From positions 2,232,001 to 2,296,000 of the forward strand of contig NC_082407.1 in assembly GCF_004011695.2 (NCBI RefSeq): DNA of 64,000 nucleotides. Direction: 5' to 3'. Positions 19,569 through 30,691 of this stretch are shown here, in pieces. The translations under genes and the position numbers were made by a program. Numbering within the stretch: the stretch's first letter is position 1; every line of letters starts with the position of its first letter. The notes under the pieces are model-generated. The model was not told the DNA's origin and searched no databases. It saw only the letters and a list, made by a program, of their open reading frames with translations. The DNA comes from Ascochyta rabiei (Eukaryota > Ascomycota > Dothideomycetes > Pleosporales > Didymellaceae).

Positions 19569-20354
19569 ATGTCCCAGCACGACCTGTTCCTCAGCCTCTT
19601 GCGCCCGGCCGTCCTCCACATCCTGCGCGCCACCGGCTTCCATTATGGCAAGCCCTCGGCCGTCGACACCGTCGTCGATCTCACCGCGCGGTACCTGACG
19701 CTGCTGGCCGAGCGCACCGCCTACAACGCATACTCGAACCACAACGACCTGCTCCCCGACATCTCCGACGTGCGCATGGCCATGCAGGACTGTGGCCTGC
19801 TAGTCCCGACCATGACCGCCGGCGAGGAGCTCTGGAAGGAGTTTCTGCGCAAGCCGCTTGAAGAGTACAACGGCGAGTCCGGCGCACGAGACATGGAGGA
19901 GGCCAGGCGCGATGCAGAGGACACGGCAGACGTGGCCGAGTTCATCGGGTGGGTCCAGGGCGAGCAGAATAGGGAGATACGGCGCATAGCAGGCACCTAC
20001 AAGCCAGTTGCCACAAACCCCACCGAGCAGCTCGACCAGCTGGAAATGGAGGATTACTTGAACAGTGAGCTCTGCACCGTTTCACGCACTCAAACGCCGC
20101 TAACCTGGGCTACAGCACTCATGAAAAAACACAGCAAGACCGGTGTTGAATCCCGCTTCCAAGGCACGGTCCTCGGCATTCCCTCTGAGCTCAAGCCCGT
20201 GAAGATCGAGGGAGGAGGGCCCGACTCGATCGAAGAGTGGAATCGCAAAATTCGCGAAAAAGCGATCAAGGCAGCAGAGTCAAAGGCAGAGAGCAACGGC
20301 ACGCCGGCCATGTCGAGACAGCCGTCAGAGGACGTGGTGATGGAAACGGAGTAA
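19569..20354 (+). CDS. TAF3: TFIID subunit TAF3-like (histone-fold, Bromo_TP domain)
   Basis: Exons 19569-20064 and 20116-20354, product 244 aa. The histone-fold/Bromo_TP domain occupies about 1-80 (LFLSLLRPAVLHILRATGFH, VVDLTARYLTLLAERTAYNA). After the junction the sequence LNTLMKKHSKTGVESRFQGT is contiguous and motif-like, supporting the 51-bp intron (GTGAGC, GCTAACC, CTACAG). The intron is a multiple of three and has no stop, so retention would add 17 residues. Fungal TAF3 proteins lack the metazoan PHD finger, consistent with this short form. TAF8 also carries this fold, so the subunit number is likely rather than certain. It pairs with TAF10 in the family. Confidence 0.8.
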   Translation: MSQHDLFLSLLRPAVLHILRATGFHYGKPSAVDTVVDLTARYLTLLAERTAYNAYSNHNDLLPDISDVRMAMQDCGLLVPTMTAGEELWKEFLRKPLEEYNGESGARDMEEARRDAEDTADVAEFIGWVQGEQNREIRRIAGTYKPVATNPTEQLDQLEMEDYLNSELCTVSRTQTPLTWATALMKKHSKTGVESRFQGTVLGIPSELKPVKIEGGGPDSIEEWNRKIREKAIKAAESKAESNGTPAMSRQPSEDVVMETE

Positions 20355-20888
20355 ATACCCCTTGTTGGATAACACGACATAGCGAAGGCGTACGGTTGGG
20401 ATTTCTATCAATGAGGAGGGTACGTTCAGGCCTCGGTGGCATTATCAGCATCTTACGCAAATTCAATAGTACAGCGCACTGCTGCACGTCCACCAACGGC
20501 GTGTTCTAGATTGCGCGTATCAGCACGATAGACATGCCGCAAGCGCGTCAGCACGAGACCAGGAACGCGCAGTGGGGTGCGATATGGATGACGCCGCCCC
20601 GCCTACGTCATGGCAATCGCGGCCAGCGACCTCGCAACTTTTCCACGGCACCATCTTCTGCACACCCATTGACCCTCTCCCAGAGACACTTGACCTGCAG
20701 CCAACTCACACACACCTCTTGATACCTCTTGACACTTCTTGACACTTCTTGACACTTCTTGACACTTCTTGACACCTCTTGACACCTCTTGACACCTCTT
20801 GACACTTCTGGACACCTCTTGATACCTCTTGACACCTCTGACACCTCTGACACCACACAAAACCACGCATCACACATCAAACACCACC
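20355..20888. other. Intergenic region with 10-bp repeats upstream of the small disordered protein
   Basis: 534 bp from the TAF3 stop to the next start. The last 180 bp are dominated by the GACACCTCTT array, which ends about 40 bp before the ATG at 20889. No gene seen. Confidence 0.6.
20711..20856. repeat. 10-bp tandem repeat (GACACYTCTT)
   Basis: About 13 copies alternating GACACTTCTT and GACACCTCTT, with GATACCTCTT at both ends and one GACACTTCTG. It lies in the presumed promoter or 5' UTR of the gene at 20889. Confidence 0.93.
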
Positions 20889-21511
20889 ATGTCCGCACTC
20901 TCGCCAACCGGCCCCTCGCAGCCCACACAAGACCAGGCCTACCAGACGCCCGGCAACCCCGTCTCGGCTAACCCCACCGAGCAAGCGCAGCAAAGCTTCA
21001 ACGCCACTGACAACAGCGCCACGGTCGACCAGCGCATCCCCCGAAAGCAAGCCTCGGACGCAGCAGGCGACCGCAACGCAAAGTTCGAAGAGGGCGCCGG
21101 CGTGCACGGCGCGCCGGCCGGCGAAGAAGCAAAGGGCCTCTCCGAAGAGGACGTAGGCAGGCACAAGGAGCTGGATGGCCAGCAGATGGCAGCCCCCGGG
21201 GAGGGGCGGGTCGCGGCTGCCGTTGCGCGGGGCGGCAAGGGCATGGGTGGGGGCGGGGCGGAGCCTGATTTGGCCAGTGATTTGGACAGGTATGTTGGCG
21301 GTGGCTGTGCAGAGCGTGGTGTGCGTGTTTGAACCCGAGACTGACAGACTGACAATCCAACAGGAAGAAGGCTGAGCAGGCCGAGGCGCGCGACGCTATC
21401 AAGCAGGACAGGGCGGGAGGTGTTGCCGCAGGCGGTGCTGCTGGACAGACGGGCGGCCCTGCGAATCCTGTCGATCAGGGTGGCTACCCGAACGGCGGGC
21501 CTCTGAACTAG
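20889..21511 (+). CDS. Hypothetical small, hydrophilic, probably disordered protein
   Basis: Exons 20889-21289 and 21364-21511, product 182 aa; the 74-bp intron has GTATGT and CCAACAG ends and joins DLDR-KKAEQAEARD in frame. No signal peptide, membrane segment or known domain. Composition is Gly/Ala/Glu/Gln/Asp-rich with almost no aromatic residues, which suggests an intrinsically disordered protein. The central part (EEDVGRHKELDGQQMAAPGE) looks like a conserved block. Function unknown; a stress-protective role would be speculation. Confidence 0.72.
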
Positions 21512-22190
21512 ATGGCAAGATTCAAACGAGGGAGAGATGTTAGCGATACATAGGACATACCTCCACGCGTTGAATAGTAACAAAAGTCCGTCTGTACCCA
21601 AGGCATAGTCGTCTATGCGTGATTCTGTACCCAGCACGTGCCCGAAGCAGCCACTCATCCAGATCAAATCGCCCATCTTCCTGTAACACATCTCTCCATG
21701 ATCAGCAATGGCAGCTAGTCAGCCACAGCGTCACCAACCCACATCACATCACCACGGTCACCACACCACGACTCCAGCCAAGAGCGCACAGGTACAACAT
21801 TACTACATACCACGCAACAGCAGCAGCAGCAGCAGGAACGACCCCGACAACCGCAGCGATCAAACACTATTCAACAGCCGCGACAACGAGCCAGGAAGGA
21901 AAAGAAAAGAAAAAAAAAAATGCAAAACAGCGTAACAGATCCATATACTCCCATATGTAGGTAAAACCCCCTAGATGCGGACCTACCACAACCAGGGCCT
22001 TGGTTGGTGGTCTCAGTCATCGAACGCCTGTCCCGAATTCCCGAACCCCAAACCCCAAACAAGTCATCATGTACATGAAAGCCGAAAGGCGACTAGAAGG
22101 AATAGGGGAAGATGAGAAGAAAGATAGAAAGAAAGAAGAAAAGATAGAAAGAAAGAGAGAAAGGAAAGTGTGTATCCCCAGTGTTTGAAG
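21512..22190. other. Convergent intergenic region
   Basis: 679 bp between the stops of two converging genes, so mainly 3' UTRs. It contains A-rich tracts (21900-21925), a CAG run (about 21818-21833) and GAAAGA repeats (about 22110-22165). No gene seen. Confidence 0.6.
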
Positions 22191-24072
22191 CTAGGGATTC
22201 ATGGCATAAGCGTCGAATTCAAAGTTGCTGACCTCGGTGTAGGGCATGTACGCGCTGTCGTCGTACAGGATAGGGTCGACTGGGTGGATACTAGCGCTCA
22301 GGCCGTAGTCGAGGGGTATTTGAGGCAGCTGCTGTTGGCCAGCGGGATAGGATTTCTCGACGACCATGTACTCGGGCTCGGCCGCGGGGAGGCTGCTGGT
22401 TTCATAGCCACCGCCGCCGCCGCCGCCGACGCTGGTCTCGTAGCCGTGACGGGTGGCGAGTTCAGGCTCGGGCGCGCTGTCCGACGCGCTGTCGGGCGAG
22501 GCGGGGAGCGGGTTGTTGGGCACTTCCATCTCTTGGATCCAGTGCTGCTTCAGCCAGTCCATGGCTGGGTGGTCGCCGCCGCCGATGCCCCCGCGCTTCT
22601 CGTCGTTCTTGCCCTTGCGGCCGCGCTTGCGCGGGTGGAAGTGGGCGCGGCGTAGGTGTGCGGCGGCGTTGTAGTACGCACCGTAGACCTTGTTGTTACG
22701 ACAGTGCTTACAGCTGTCGAGGAAGTTCTTTTGGAAGCTCGGCGCAACGCAGATATAACCCTTACGAACCACGGCGTGTGCACGCGCAATGTGGCGATCA
22801 AGCTCATGCGTACCGCGGAACCCGTTGGGCCGCCCTTCGCAGTACTGGCACATGATCTTAGGGTGTTGCGGGCGCACGTACGGTGTCTTGGAGATGATGC
22901 CTACAGTCTTGGAAGACCCGTCTTCAGACCTTATCCGTGCCATCTGAGCATTGGATGGCGCAGACAAGGTCGCAGCATCGTGCTCGCTCGCTTTAGGGGC
23001 GAGCGGGCGCGAAGCAGCCGTGGCGTTGATTTCGCGCTCGCGGCGGGATTGTCGAGAGCAAGTTGAATTCGGCGCTGAGGCGTCGCTCGCGTCGCTCTCG
23101 CTCGAGTGAGAAGCCGACCTCCGCATATCCTCCGCCAGGTACGACCGAGTCTGATGTTGTCCAGAAGAAGCAAGTGTGTTCACACTTGCGATAGAAGTAG
23201 GAACAGAGAACGCAGGAAAGACGACAGTTTCACTGGCCGTAGGACCAGTGAAGGCAAGGAAATTAGAATCGAATTTCGACTCATAGCAAGGAAAGGAAAG
23301 TGCGCTATCCTCTGGGAGGATAGGCATAAAAGACAAATCAGACTGAACGCGCAGAGAAGTTTCATCAAGGAAAGACGTATTCAGACTGCTCTGACGACTC
23401 ATGGAGTTACTAGATTGAGTAACAGGAGTCATCAGCGCAGTCTGAGGTGTGCTGGGCGAGGTGGAGCAATCTGACGATGGACACCACTGGGGGGTTAGTT
23501 GCACGTGCATATTCTGAAAGGGGGCTGAGGGCGATGAAGCCTGCTCAATGCAAGTGTTGATGTAGTCACGAGGAGTGTACTCAACCGCAGTCTCAGGAAT
23601 AGCCTGAAGGCTAGCCTGGTTCCGCATCGATTGCTCCGAGTAGAGGGCGTAGTCGTTGGTTGGCTCGTTGGACGTTGCTGACCAGATGGTGAAATCGCTC
23701 GCTGAGCGCTGGAGATTGATGCTCTCTGGACTGGTAGTCGATCTGGGACGGGAGGCCGGAGCGGACTGGGTGCGGTCCATCTGCTAGAGGTTAGAACATT
23801 GGGAGAGCGTCCACCAAAGATGATGTCCATACAGGTAGTTGTGTCAAGTTCAACACGCCGATGGGCATCGTCCTTGGAATCTGGTGCGCCATCGATGGCT
23901 CGGCGGGGTTGCTGAAGGCATTGTTTGGGAAGGTGGAGGCGGCTGACGCGTGTGACCAAGCTTCCAGGCGCTGCTCCTCAGTGAGGTGGGCGTTGCTATT
24001 CCAGAAGTCCGATCTGGCCTGCTCAAGTATCGAATAGGCACTACTACTACTATGCATATAGATATTGGCCAT
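22191..24072 (-). CDS. C2H2-like zinc-finger transcription factor (fungal DUF7896-type)
   Basis: Exons 24072-23833 and 23780-22191, product 609 aa; the 52-bp intron has a GTATGG donor, TTCTAACC branch site and TAGCAG acceptor. Residues 1-370 are Ser/Thr-rich and disordered. Two Cys2His2-like units follow at about 390-465: CQYCEGRPNGFRGTHELDRH and CKHCRNNKVYGAYYNAAAHL, then a basic HPRKRGRKGK stretch. This arrangement is typical of a fungus-specific transcription-factor family; the DUF name is from memory of the family. A Gly8 run (about 550) is encoded by a GCC repeat. The ATG at 24072 follows an in-frame run without a better start. DNA target unknown. Confidence 0.8.
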
Positions 24073-25002
24073 GTTAAGGTGAGATTTGGTGGCAGAAGTG
24101 GTTGTTTTGTGAGAAGCAAACTGCACAACGTTAACGATCTGCAAACGTCGATATGCAGTAGATCTTACAATGGAACAGTTGAGGTATTGGAAAGCGGTCG
24201 CTGTAAAGGCGAATGAGGTTCTGCAGCAAGGTGAGGCGGGCGATTGAGGTGGAAGCGGGCCATGATGGGGAGAAGGGGCTTTTAGCACCACACGAATTGC
24301 GGCAGGTGGTTGATGCGCTGGCTCGAGCGACAACGTCTGACGAGTGCGGGACGCGCTGAGCGGGTCGTGACAGGGCCAGCCATCGCTCAGGAGGGCAATC
24401 CAAGTCGGAGATCACCGTCGTCCGTCTGAGGTGTGATTGGAGGACAAGAGACGTGGGTGAATGTCATTCGCTGCCTCGCTTTTCTTTGCGGAAGAGTGCG
24501 CGCCGACCCATGCCCGCTTGGCAAGGATCGACCCTATCGTGAGTCCACACTTAGAGGAAGGGCAACAAGTTTCCTGCATCCTCTCCCATTTGGATAGTCT
24601 CTGCATCGGTGGCAGCGCATCCCCGTCTAGCTGGTGTTGCTTCTTGCGCGGTGCCCGCGCCTCCGTCGCATCTTGCAAGGCAGAACAGCTGTCATCCACA
24701 AACGCCCTCAGATCGCACCCGGGCCAAGCTGTTTTCAACGCCCCGTTGCGAGCGACAGCTGCCAATCATGTCCTCCCAAGGCACACATCTCGTTACCTAT
24801 TCCTTCTGTTGAACGCTTTATTGCATCACGGACTACCCCATTAGGCGAGCAGCGAGTCGTATAGTGCTTGGCACGAGTTTTCACCGAAGCGTTCTCATCT
24901 CAAACACGGCTTACGAGTATTCAATCTCATTAAGTTTGATTCGATTTCTCCAAACATAGACCGTATTCTCCCAGCATGTCACGAGCCCTCAGTTTGCTGT
25001 TT
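24073..25002. other. Intergenic region upstream of the C2H2-like factor
   Basis: 930 bp, containing the presumed promoter and 5' UTR of the factor and the 3' end of the next minus-strand gene. ORFs on the plus strand (24461-24844) show no family features. No gene supported. Confidence 0.55.
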
Positions 25003-26397
25003 TCAACTTTCGGCCCCTTTCGAGCCTGGTAGCGCCGGCGAAAGCAGTTTTCTTAATTTGAGTAGTTGGCGCTTTTGTGGAGAGCTCTGTGGCACAGAGG
25101 CGTCTGATGACGCTGGTGACAATGAGAATCTGGACAGCATGCTGGAAGGGTCCTTCGAGCTGCGCTTGCGCTGCTGACTCCGGGGACGCAAAGGTACGGG
25201 TTCCATGACGCCAGATTCTGGTTCTTGTGGCGCCTGTTGCTGCTCGCTCAACCAATACTTGTCCAAGCATTTGTCTGTGGCTTCCTCTATCAAACCCATG
25301 TCGTCGAAGTATACGACAATCTGTTCCAGGGCCTGTAAATCGGACGGGCGTCGCCCTATCGAATCTATCTCGCTGACAAAAGGGTCTAAAGTGGCGACAG
25401 AGTAATTGCGAAGCAAGGCAGGATGCTCTTCGAGACAGACCGGTCCGGGTACGTAGGCCCTTGTTTGATATGAATCCTCGAGGTTCTCATCGCCGGCAAC
25501 CCTGTGATTTAGTCGCAGCTGTGGTCTGCGGAAGGGCGAGGGCGTTCTTGGTGAAACTGGTGTCGATGATCCTCGCCTGCCGTTGATTGCACTTGTTGGC
25601 CTGAAGCGCCCAGGTTGTCGCCCAGGTATGGCATACAGCTCCAAGGGTGTGCCCAGCATTGACTGAGGCGAGTCCACAAACATCTTTGGTTCCGAGCTCA
25701 CAAAGTCCATTCTCAGCCTCGTCAACTGTTTCTTCTCCAACGTCTCCCTCACCCTTGGTTTGCGGGAGAAAGATGCATGAGGCTGTGGCAAACCCATCTC
25801 TTGGTCTCGCTCGACGCCCTCAATTTCTTCTGCCGAGTTTGCAGGCTCCGACTCTTCCTCTTCCCATAGTCTTTCATCTACACCCAGCACTCTCCGAGCT
25901 TTCGAGTCGCTCTCAGCTGACAGATGTCTTGAATATCGCCCTCTTGCAGCATCCCGTTTCTCCAGTCTCGCACTGACAGCTCTTCTAGGCACCTGAGGTG
26001 CATACTCCGCCAAGCTAAACGCACCAGGCGGTGCTGAATCAACCTTTTGCCGTAAACTCGGTTTTCTCATAATGGATGCGACATCGTTCAGGCTTTTCAG
26101 TCGCTGCCGCAACGACTGTCTGCGAGAAGACGCATTTACTATGATGTTCGGCGTGTCGGGCGGCGTGTCCGGCATCTCCGGTTGAGGCATCAAGAGCGCT
26201 CCTGGGGCAAGAGCCGTTGGAGTCGGACCGCCGTCGATATCTAGCTCACTGTCGATGTCTCCAGATGAAAATGAGACAACGCTCATACAGATTCGCAGGC
26301 TGATCTCGCTGATCTCGCTCGTCGGACGGGCCGCAAAGTTCGCTGAAGGTAGTTCGTCGTCAGGGATGTCATAGTAATCTTCGCCCGTGGTCTGCAT
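25003..26397 (-). CDS. Hypothetical protein, 464 aa
   Basis: A single open frame from ATG at 26397 (MQTTGEDYYDIPDDELPSAN) to the stop at 25003. No recognised domain, signal peptide or membrane segment. It is rich in Arg/Ser/Pro with short motif-like blocks (SLRQRLKSLNDVASIMRKPS; FDDMGLIEEATDKCLDKYWL), suggesting a regulatory or scaffold protein, but I do not recognise a family. The frame stays open upstream of the ATG to 26418 and a TGCAG acceptor-like site precedes it, so a further 5' exon is possible. Composition resembles genuine coding sequence. Confidence 0.7.
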   Translation of the reverse strand: MQTTGEDYYDIPDDELPSANFAARPTSEISEISLRICMSVVSFSSGDIDSELDIDGGPTPTALAPGALLMPQPEMPDTPPDTPNIIVNASSRRQSLRQRLKSLNDVASIMRKPSLRQKVDSAPPGAFSLAEYAPQVPRRAVSARLEKRDAARGRYSRHLSAESDSKARRVLGVDERLWEEEESEPANSAEEIEGVERDQEMGLPQPHASFSRKPRVRETLEKKQLTRLRMDFVSSEPKMFVDSPQSMLGTPLELYAIPGRQPGRFRPTSAINGRRGSSTPVSPRTPSPFRRPQLRLNHRVAGDENLEDSYQTRAYVPGPVCLEEHPALLRNYSVATLDPFVSEIDSIGRRPSDLQALEQIVVYFDDMGLIEEATDKCLDKYWLSEQQQAPQEPESGVMEPVPLRPRSQQRKRSSKDPSSMLSRFSLSPASSDASVPQSSPQKRQLLKLRKLLSPALPGSKGAES

Positions 26398-27598
26398 CTT
26401 GGGAACCTCGATCTGCACTCAATCGCAGGTACACGGAAGGTAGTCCGACAGCGCTTGCGTGGTTGATCGGTGGTATTTGGGCCATTCTTCTTTGTTCGGT
26501 CGCTATGGTGCCGTTTGCAGAGCCGCACATGTTGGGGCTGGCTAGGCGTTAGCGAACCTGGAGACAACAAAGAAAGTCGTGGATGCGGGGAGGCTCAGCA
26601 TAACCACCCCCTTGGCTAGCACAAAGGCAGATGTTTGTACGAGATACTTAGTTATATCCATCTTGGGCGGCGACTCTGGTGCAACCCCTTGCGCATGCAC
26701 CCGCGCACTTTACGATTGGGACAGCACCAACATGTCTTCACGATGCAGAATATCAAAAGATAGACCAAACTGTGCTCTTTCTCTAAGAGGCATAGTCCGG
26801 TACTAGCTAGCTGGTGTTGATCTGCAGTAAGCGGACACGAGTACGCAAACCAGCTAGTTGTTTTTACAGGTATGCCCTTCTATGTTCCCCGACCAGTCTT
26901 CTATTTGTGCTGCGCAACGGCAAACAATTCTGCCCATTTTTCTATCGTAGCTGCATATCCTCCCGTTGATCCCAATCCCACTCCGTTGGCTCCCTATCAG
27001 ATCCGAATCGCAATTTCACCCCTGCCATATGTATATCTTCATCTGCGCTGAAGTGGGCGCTTTTCCCGATACCCCACGTGACATGATTTGACCGAATCCC
27101 TGTGGACGGGCCGATCATAGAGCTTCCTGCGTATAGTGCTCCCTATACAATATATCGTCATGGACGATCAGCCAACTATCTCTCTCATATTTAAATTACA
27201 TGGCGTGAATGGTGACTGCTAATTTCGATAGGCCGCAATCCGGGGTGTCATCTGGGGTGAATGTCAAGCGAGCATGCATTACCAAAAGTTACTATGCTTA
27301 GAAGTGTTAAATATAGAATGCTTATAGCTGTCCCCTCGATTATGTAACGACGGATGTAGTTTGATGGTGCAGCAGGTGAAGAGATTCTTCAAGCAGGGCC
27401 AGAGAGCCAGAGACCACGAGCATGATTGTCTTTGTGGGATGGAATGGTTTATCGAGTGTAATGTTGACGTTTGATGGTTGATGGAAAAGGCAGGTTGAAC
27501 GAGGTAATAGCAGCGTGCATCTCTGTCAGCACTAGGTACAGCTATGGTTCTAGATTAATTCTATGAGAAATCTCTCTTTTCGGTCATATCCACACATA
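26398..27598. other. Gene-free region
   Basis: 1.2 kb between two minus-strand genes. The central part is richer in A/T than its neighbours. No ORF with family features on either strand; short ORFs near 26579-26806 are not supported. Confidence 0.55.
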
Positions 27599-29216
27599 CT
27601 AGGTATGTCGCCTAGGTATCCCAATCTGTCCTGGTCGATCATCTCTTAAACTTACAACACGAGGATCGGCCATATGCATAGCAAACTCGAGGTTGTCTTG
27701 CTGCCGCACCCGTAGAGCAGTGAGGTCCTCTACAAAAGACTGCGCTACTGCAAAGCCTCTCTGAGTTATCATCCGTAAGAGTCGCAATATTCCAAATTGA
27801 GTCGATGCATCTCGAGCCCGCGCGCCTGCAACCCTCAGTGGAAAAAACAAAAGAACCCCAGCGCTTCCTTGAGTAAGCAGTTTTTGACCCGTGGTAAGGA
27901 TCTGCTTCGCGTCTACCTCGGTGCGTTTCAAGATCGGGGAGATCGGCGCGGATACGGACGTAAAGGTCGCGTGGTATGAAAATATGCCATCGAGGTAGAC
28001 GGAGATCGTGTGATAGTCCGCATACGCTATGCTTATCTCCATGTCCAGGACGCTCCCATCAGCATCATGCGATGGCCAGTATGTAGATTCCAAATGCCAT
28101 TGGAGGAGGAAAGATTGTAGAGCGAGGCCCTCTTGTGCTAAGGATGTCGAAACTTGGTCCTGTGCCTGCTGTGACATGCTCTGAGTATGAGTAACAAAGC
28201 GGAGAGTGTGTATACCCAGGTCCACAAATTTTGGAAGGATATCAAACAGGGCCTCCTTAGGCGTCCGAACATTCGTACTTTGAGCCCAACACTGCTCGAT
28301 TGACATCGTCCACTCCAGGGTGGGAAGGAAGGTAGGCTCAGTATATATCAAGGCGCGCGAAATCTCAAAGATCCGCGCACTGAAGAAGAACTCTTGATGC
28401 TGTTCATTGTTCGCACCCGAAAGAGTAAGCATGCTCGGGCCTTGCAGGCGCAATATAGTGCTTGTGCCGTGCGGAAAGCGCGCAAGCCAATTCGTGCCGG
28501 AAGTGTTGCGCATCAGCTGTGCGGTATCAGCATCAGCTAGGGTTCACGTCCATTTCCATAAAGGCTCTTCTTACTTCAAAAATGCTTAGCAATAGAGTAG
28601 TCCATAGTGCTGAAGGGTCGTGGATGAATTCTCTTCAGCTGATCTTGGCTTGTACACAGCGAACACAGCGGGAATACGCTTGCAGTGCGGCGAGATTGTC
28701 GTCCGATGAAGCGATTGATTGGCAGGCTTTATTGTGTTGGGTAATGTGAAGCGCAGAAACAGCGTTGATAGCGTCGCGGAGCTCGGAAGAGTAGCGTGCT
28801 AGAGAAGAGAGTGGTGCTTGAACTGCTAGAGCTACACCTGTGAATGCGTTCAGGCGTAGGAACGATGTGAAGAAATATGTTAGGTAGGTTTCACTCCTAC
28901 AAGATACCATCGGTTTTGCTAACGATATCGACGTTTCCATGCAGTGAGATCTGGATCTGTTTACGAAGGTAGTCGGCGTCGTGTGGAGAAACACCGGTGT
29001 GATGCTCTTTTCTTTTATCGTCTTGTGGCAAGCTCGCTTTTGCTCACTACAAATATTGCATGGAAAACCTCCTTGGCACTGATATATATTTTGTTAGTCT
29101 CGGAGACCGTCAGGACTACAACGTACAGATTGTACCTTGATCCGACGCTTGGCACAGTAGTCGCACCGCGTTTTCCGTGCTTTACGTCCATCGTAAGGTC
29201 CGATAGCTAACGCCAT
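27599..29216 (-). pseudogene. Zn2Cys6 transcription factor with one in-frame TGA
   Basis: Exons 29216-29136, 29078-28575 and 28516-27599 (introns 57 and 58 bp, canonical ends and in-frame junctions) give about 500 codons with a single TGA at 28637-28635. The Zn2Cys6 cluster spans the first junction (CDYCAKRRIK-CQGGFPCNICSEQKRAC). After the TGA the same frame continues with WTTLLLSIFE-LMRNTSGTNWL and HGTSTILRLQGPS, blocks typical of fungal Zn2Cys6 regulators of the DUF3468/fungal_trans_2 type. As it stands, only the DNA-binding part plus about 115 residues would be made. CGA to TGA is the simplest origin. Readthrough or a sequencing error cannot be excluded. It is divergent from the hydrolase at 29750. 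Confidence 0.82.
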
Positions 29217-29749
29217 ATGGATCGAAATGCTTGTACGAATGCGAATTAGGCTTGGTCGAATCTTTTGGCACTACACAGAATCCTGATCGTACGTGTTCCT
29301 GGTGGCTTGAGAGAATGTGGTAATATTACAACGCAAGCCTGTGTCTTCGTGGTCGACGACAGCCACAGGGCCTGCCGAAGGGATGTAAGCGAGAAGACCC
29401 CATACGAGGCACATTCAGGTCAATTTGCACGCTTTCTGATGGAAAGCCGGGGCGGCGTTGATGAAGGAGTGGAGACTGACCTAGCCTGATCGAGTACAGA
29501 AAGAGCGCACCTAGACCACTTTTAGCCTAAGCCTTTTGTGTCGGAAATCGTCGCCCAACTACACAGTCATCTTCAATGCTGCTCTTCGAAGACGATTTGG
29601 GAAATGGAAGGGCGCTGGAGGGAATATTGCAAGCTGTGTTGTGTTCATTTGAAGTATATAGGAGCGGATAATAGTCCTACATCTCACATAACAACACAGT
29701 CCAGCCTGAACTATCCTACATTGGCAGAATACTTTTGTCATTAATCAAA
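29217..29749. promoter_or_regulatory. Divergent region between the Zn2Cys6 factor and the PAF-AH-like gene
   Basis: 533 bp separate the two starts, an arrangement often seen for a regulator and its target. A GTATATAGG TATA-like word lies at about 29655, some 95 bp before the hydrolase ATG. Regulation is inference. Confidence 0.45.
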
Positions 29750-30691
29750 ATGATTTCACCGAAAATCTTCTGCATCTTCTTGGTCGCATCACAGGCTACC
29801 TCAACTGCTGCTAATGCCATACTTCCCATCGTCGGAACCCACAACTTCGATATCGCCGTTTCGTTCGCATCGTTGACCGACACTGAACGTCTTGACCCCT
29901 TCGCCAAGGACGGACGGTCTCGAAGGGTTATGCTATCTCTTTTTACGCCTGTTGCCAACTGTCGTCACAAGCGTCTCGAGCCGTACATGTGGCCAGCAAC
30001 TGCAGCTTTTGAGAACGACAAATTCGCCGCCTATGGTCTGCCGAACGGTTCCTTCTCCGCTTTGACGCTCGAGACTTGCAACGAAACAAAGCCTCCAGGT
30101 TGTTCGTCACGTGAACAGTATCTTCCGCTTGTGCTTTTCTCTGGTAGCCTGGCCATCTCACGCTTGATTTACAGTGGCATGCTGCAATCGATCACCGCGG
30201 CTGGATACCTGGTAGTCTCGATAGGCCATCCCTACGAAACTGATTTCGTCGAGTTTCCAGAAGGCAGTATTGTCAACGGCGTCGATATCGAGAGCGACGC
30301 GGACGTTGAACTGGCGCTTACTACCCGTGTGGCGGACATCGCCTTCGTACACCGACAGATGGGCAACAGCTCTTTTGTGAATACAGTGTTGCCGGGTTCT
30401 GGGCTTGGAAATGGATGTCTCACTCGAAAGACAGCAGTTCTGGGCCATTCACTTGGAGGCGCTTCCGCCGCTGCGGCAATGTTGGCCATCCCGTCTATTC
30501 GCTGTGGTGTAAATCTCGACGGCTCCATGTTCGGATCCGTGGTCACATCTGGTCTGAACTGACCATTCATGCTCATGGGTCACGAGAACAAGACGCAAGA
30601 AACGGATCCAACGTGGAAAGCAACGTGGCCCAACCTGACTTGGTGGAAGAGGGAGTTTGAGGTCAAGATGGCGGCGCACTACAGTTTTTGA
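29750..30691 (+). pseudogene. Platelet-activating-factor acetylhydrolase-like secreted hydrolase, broken by TGA
   Basis: An alpha/beta hydrolase of the PAF-AH family. ATG at 29750 opens a signal peptide (MISPKIFCIFLVASQATSTA). The frame is open for 270 residues to TGA at 30560-30562. The nucleophile elbow GHSLGGAS and the acid region VNLDGSMFG are present. The same frame continues after the stop with PFMLMGHENKTQETDPTWKA, NLTWWKREFEVK and AHYSF, then a second TGA at 30689-30691. AHYSF should carry the catalytic His, so the first stop removes it and the product should be inactive; the second stop truncates the C-terminus even if the first is read through. Homologs are longer. Decayed gene is the best call. 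Confidence 0.78.
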
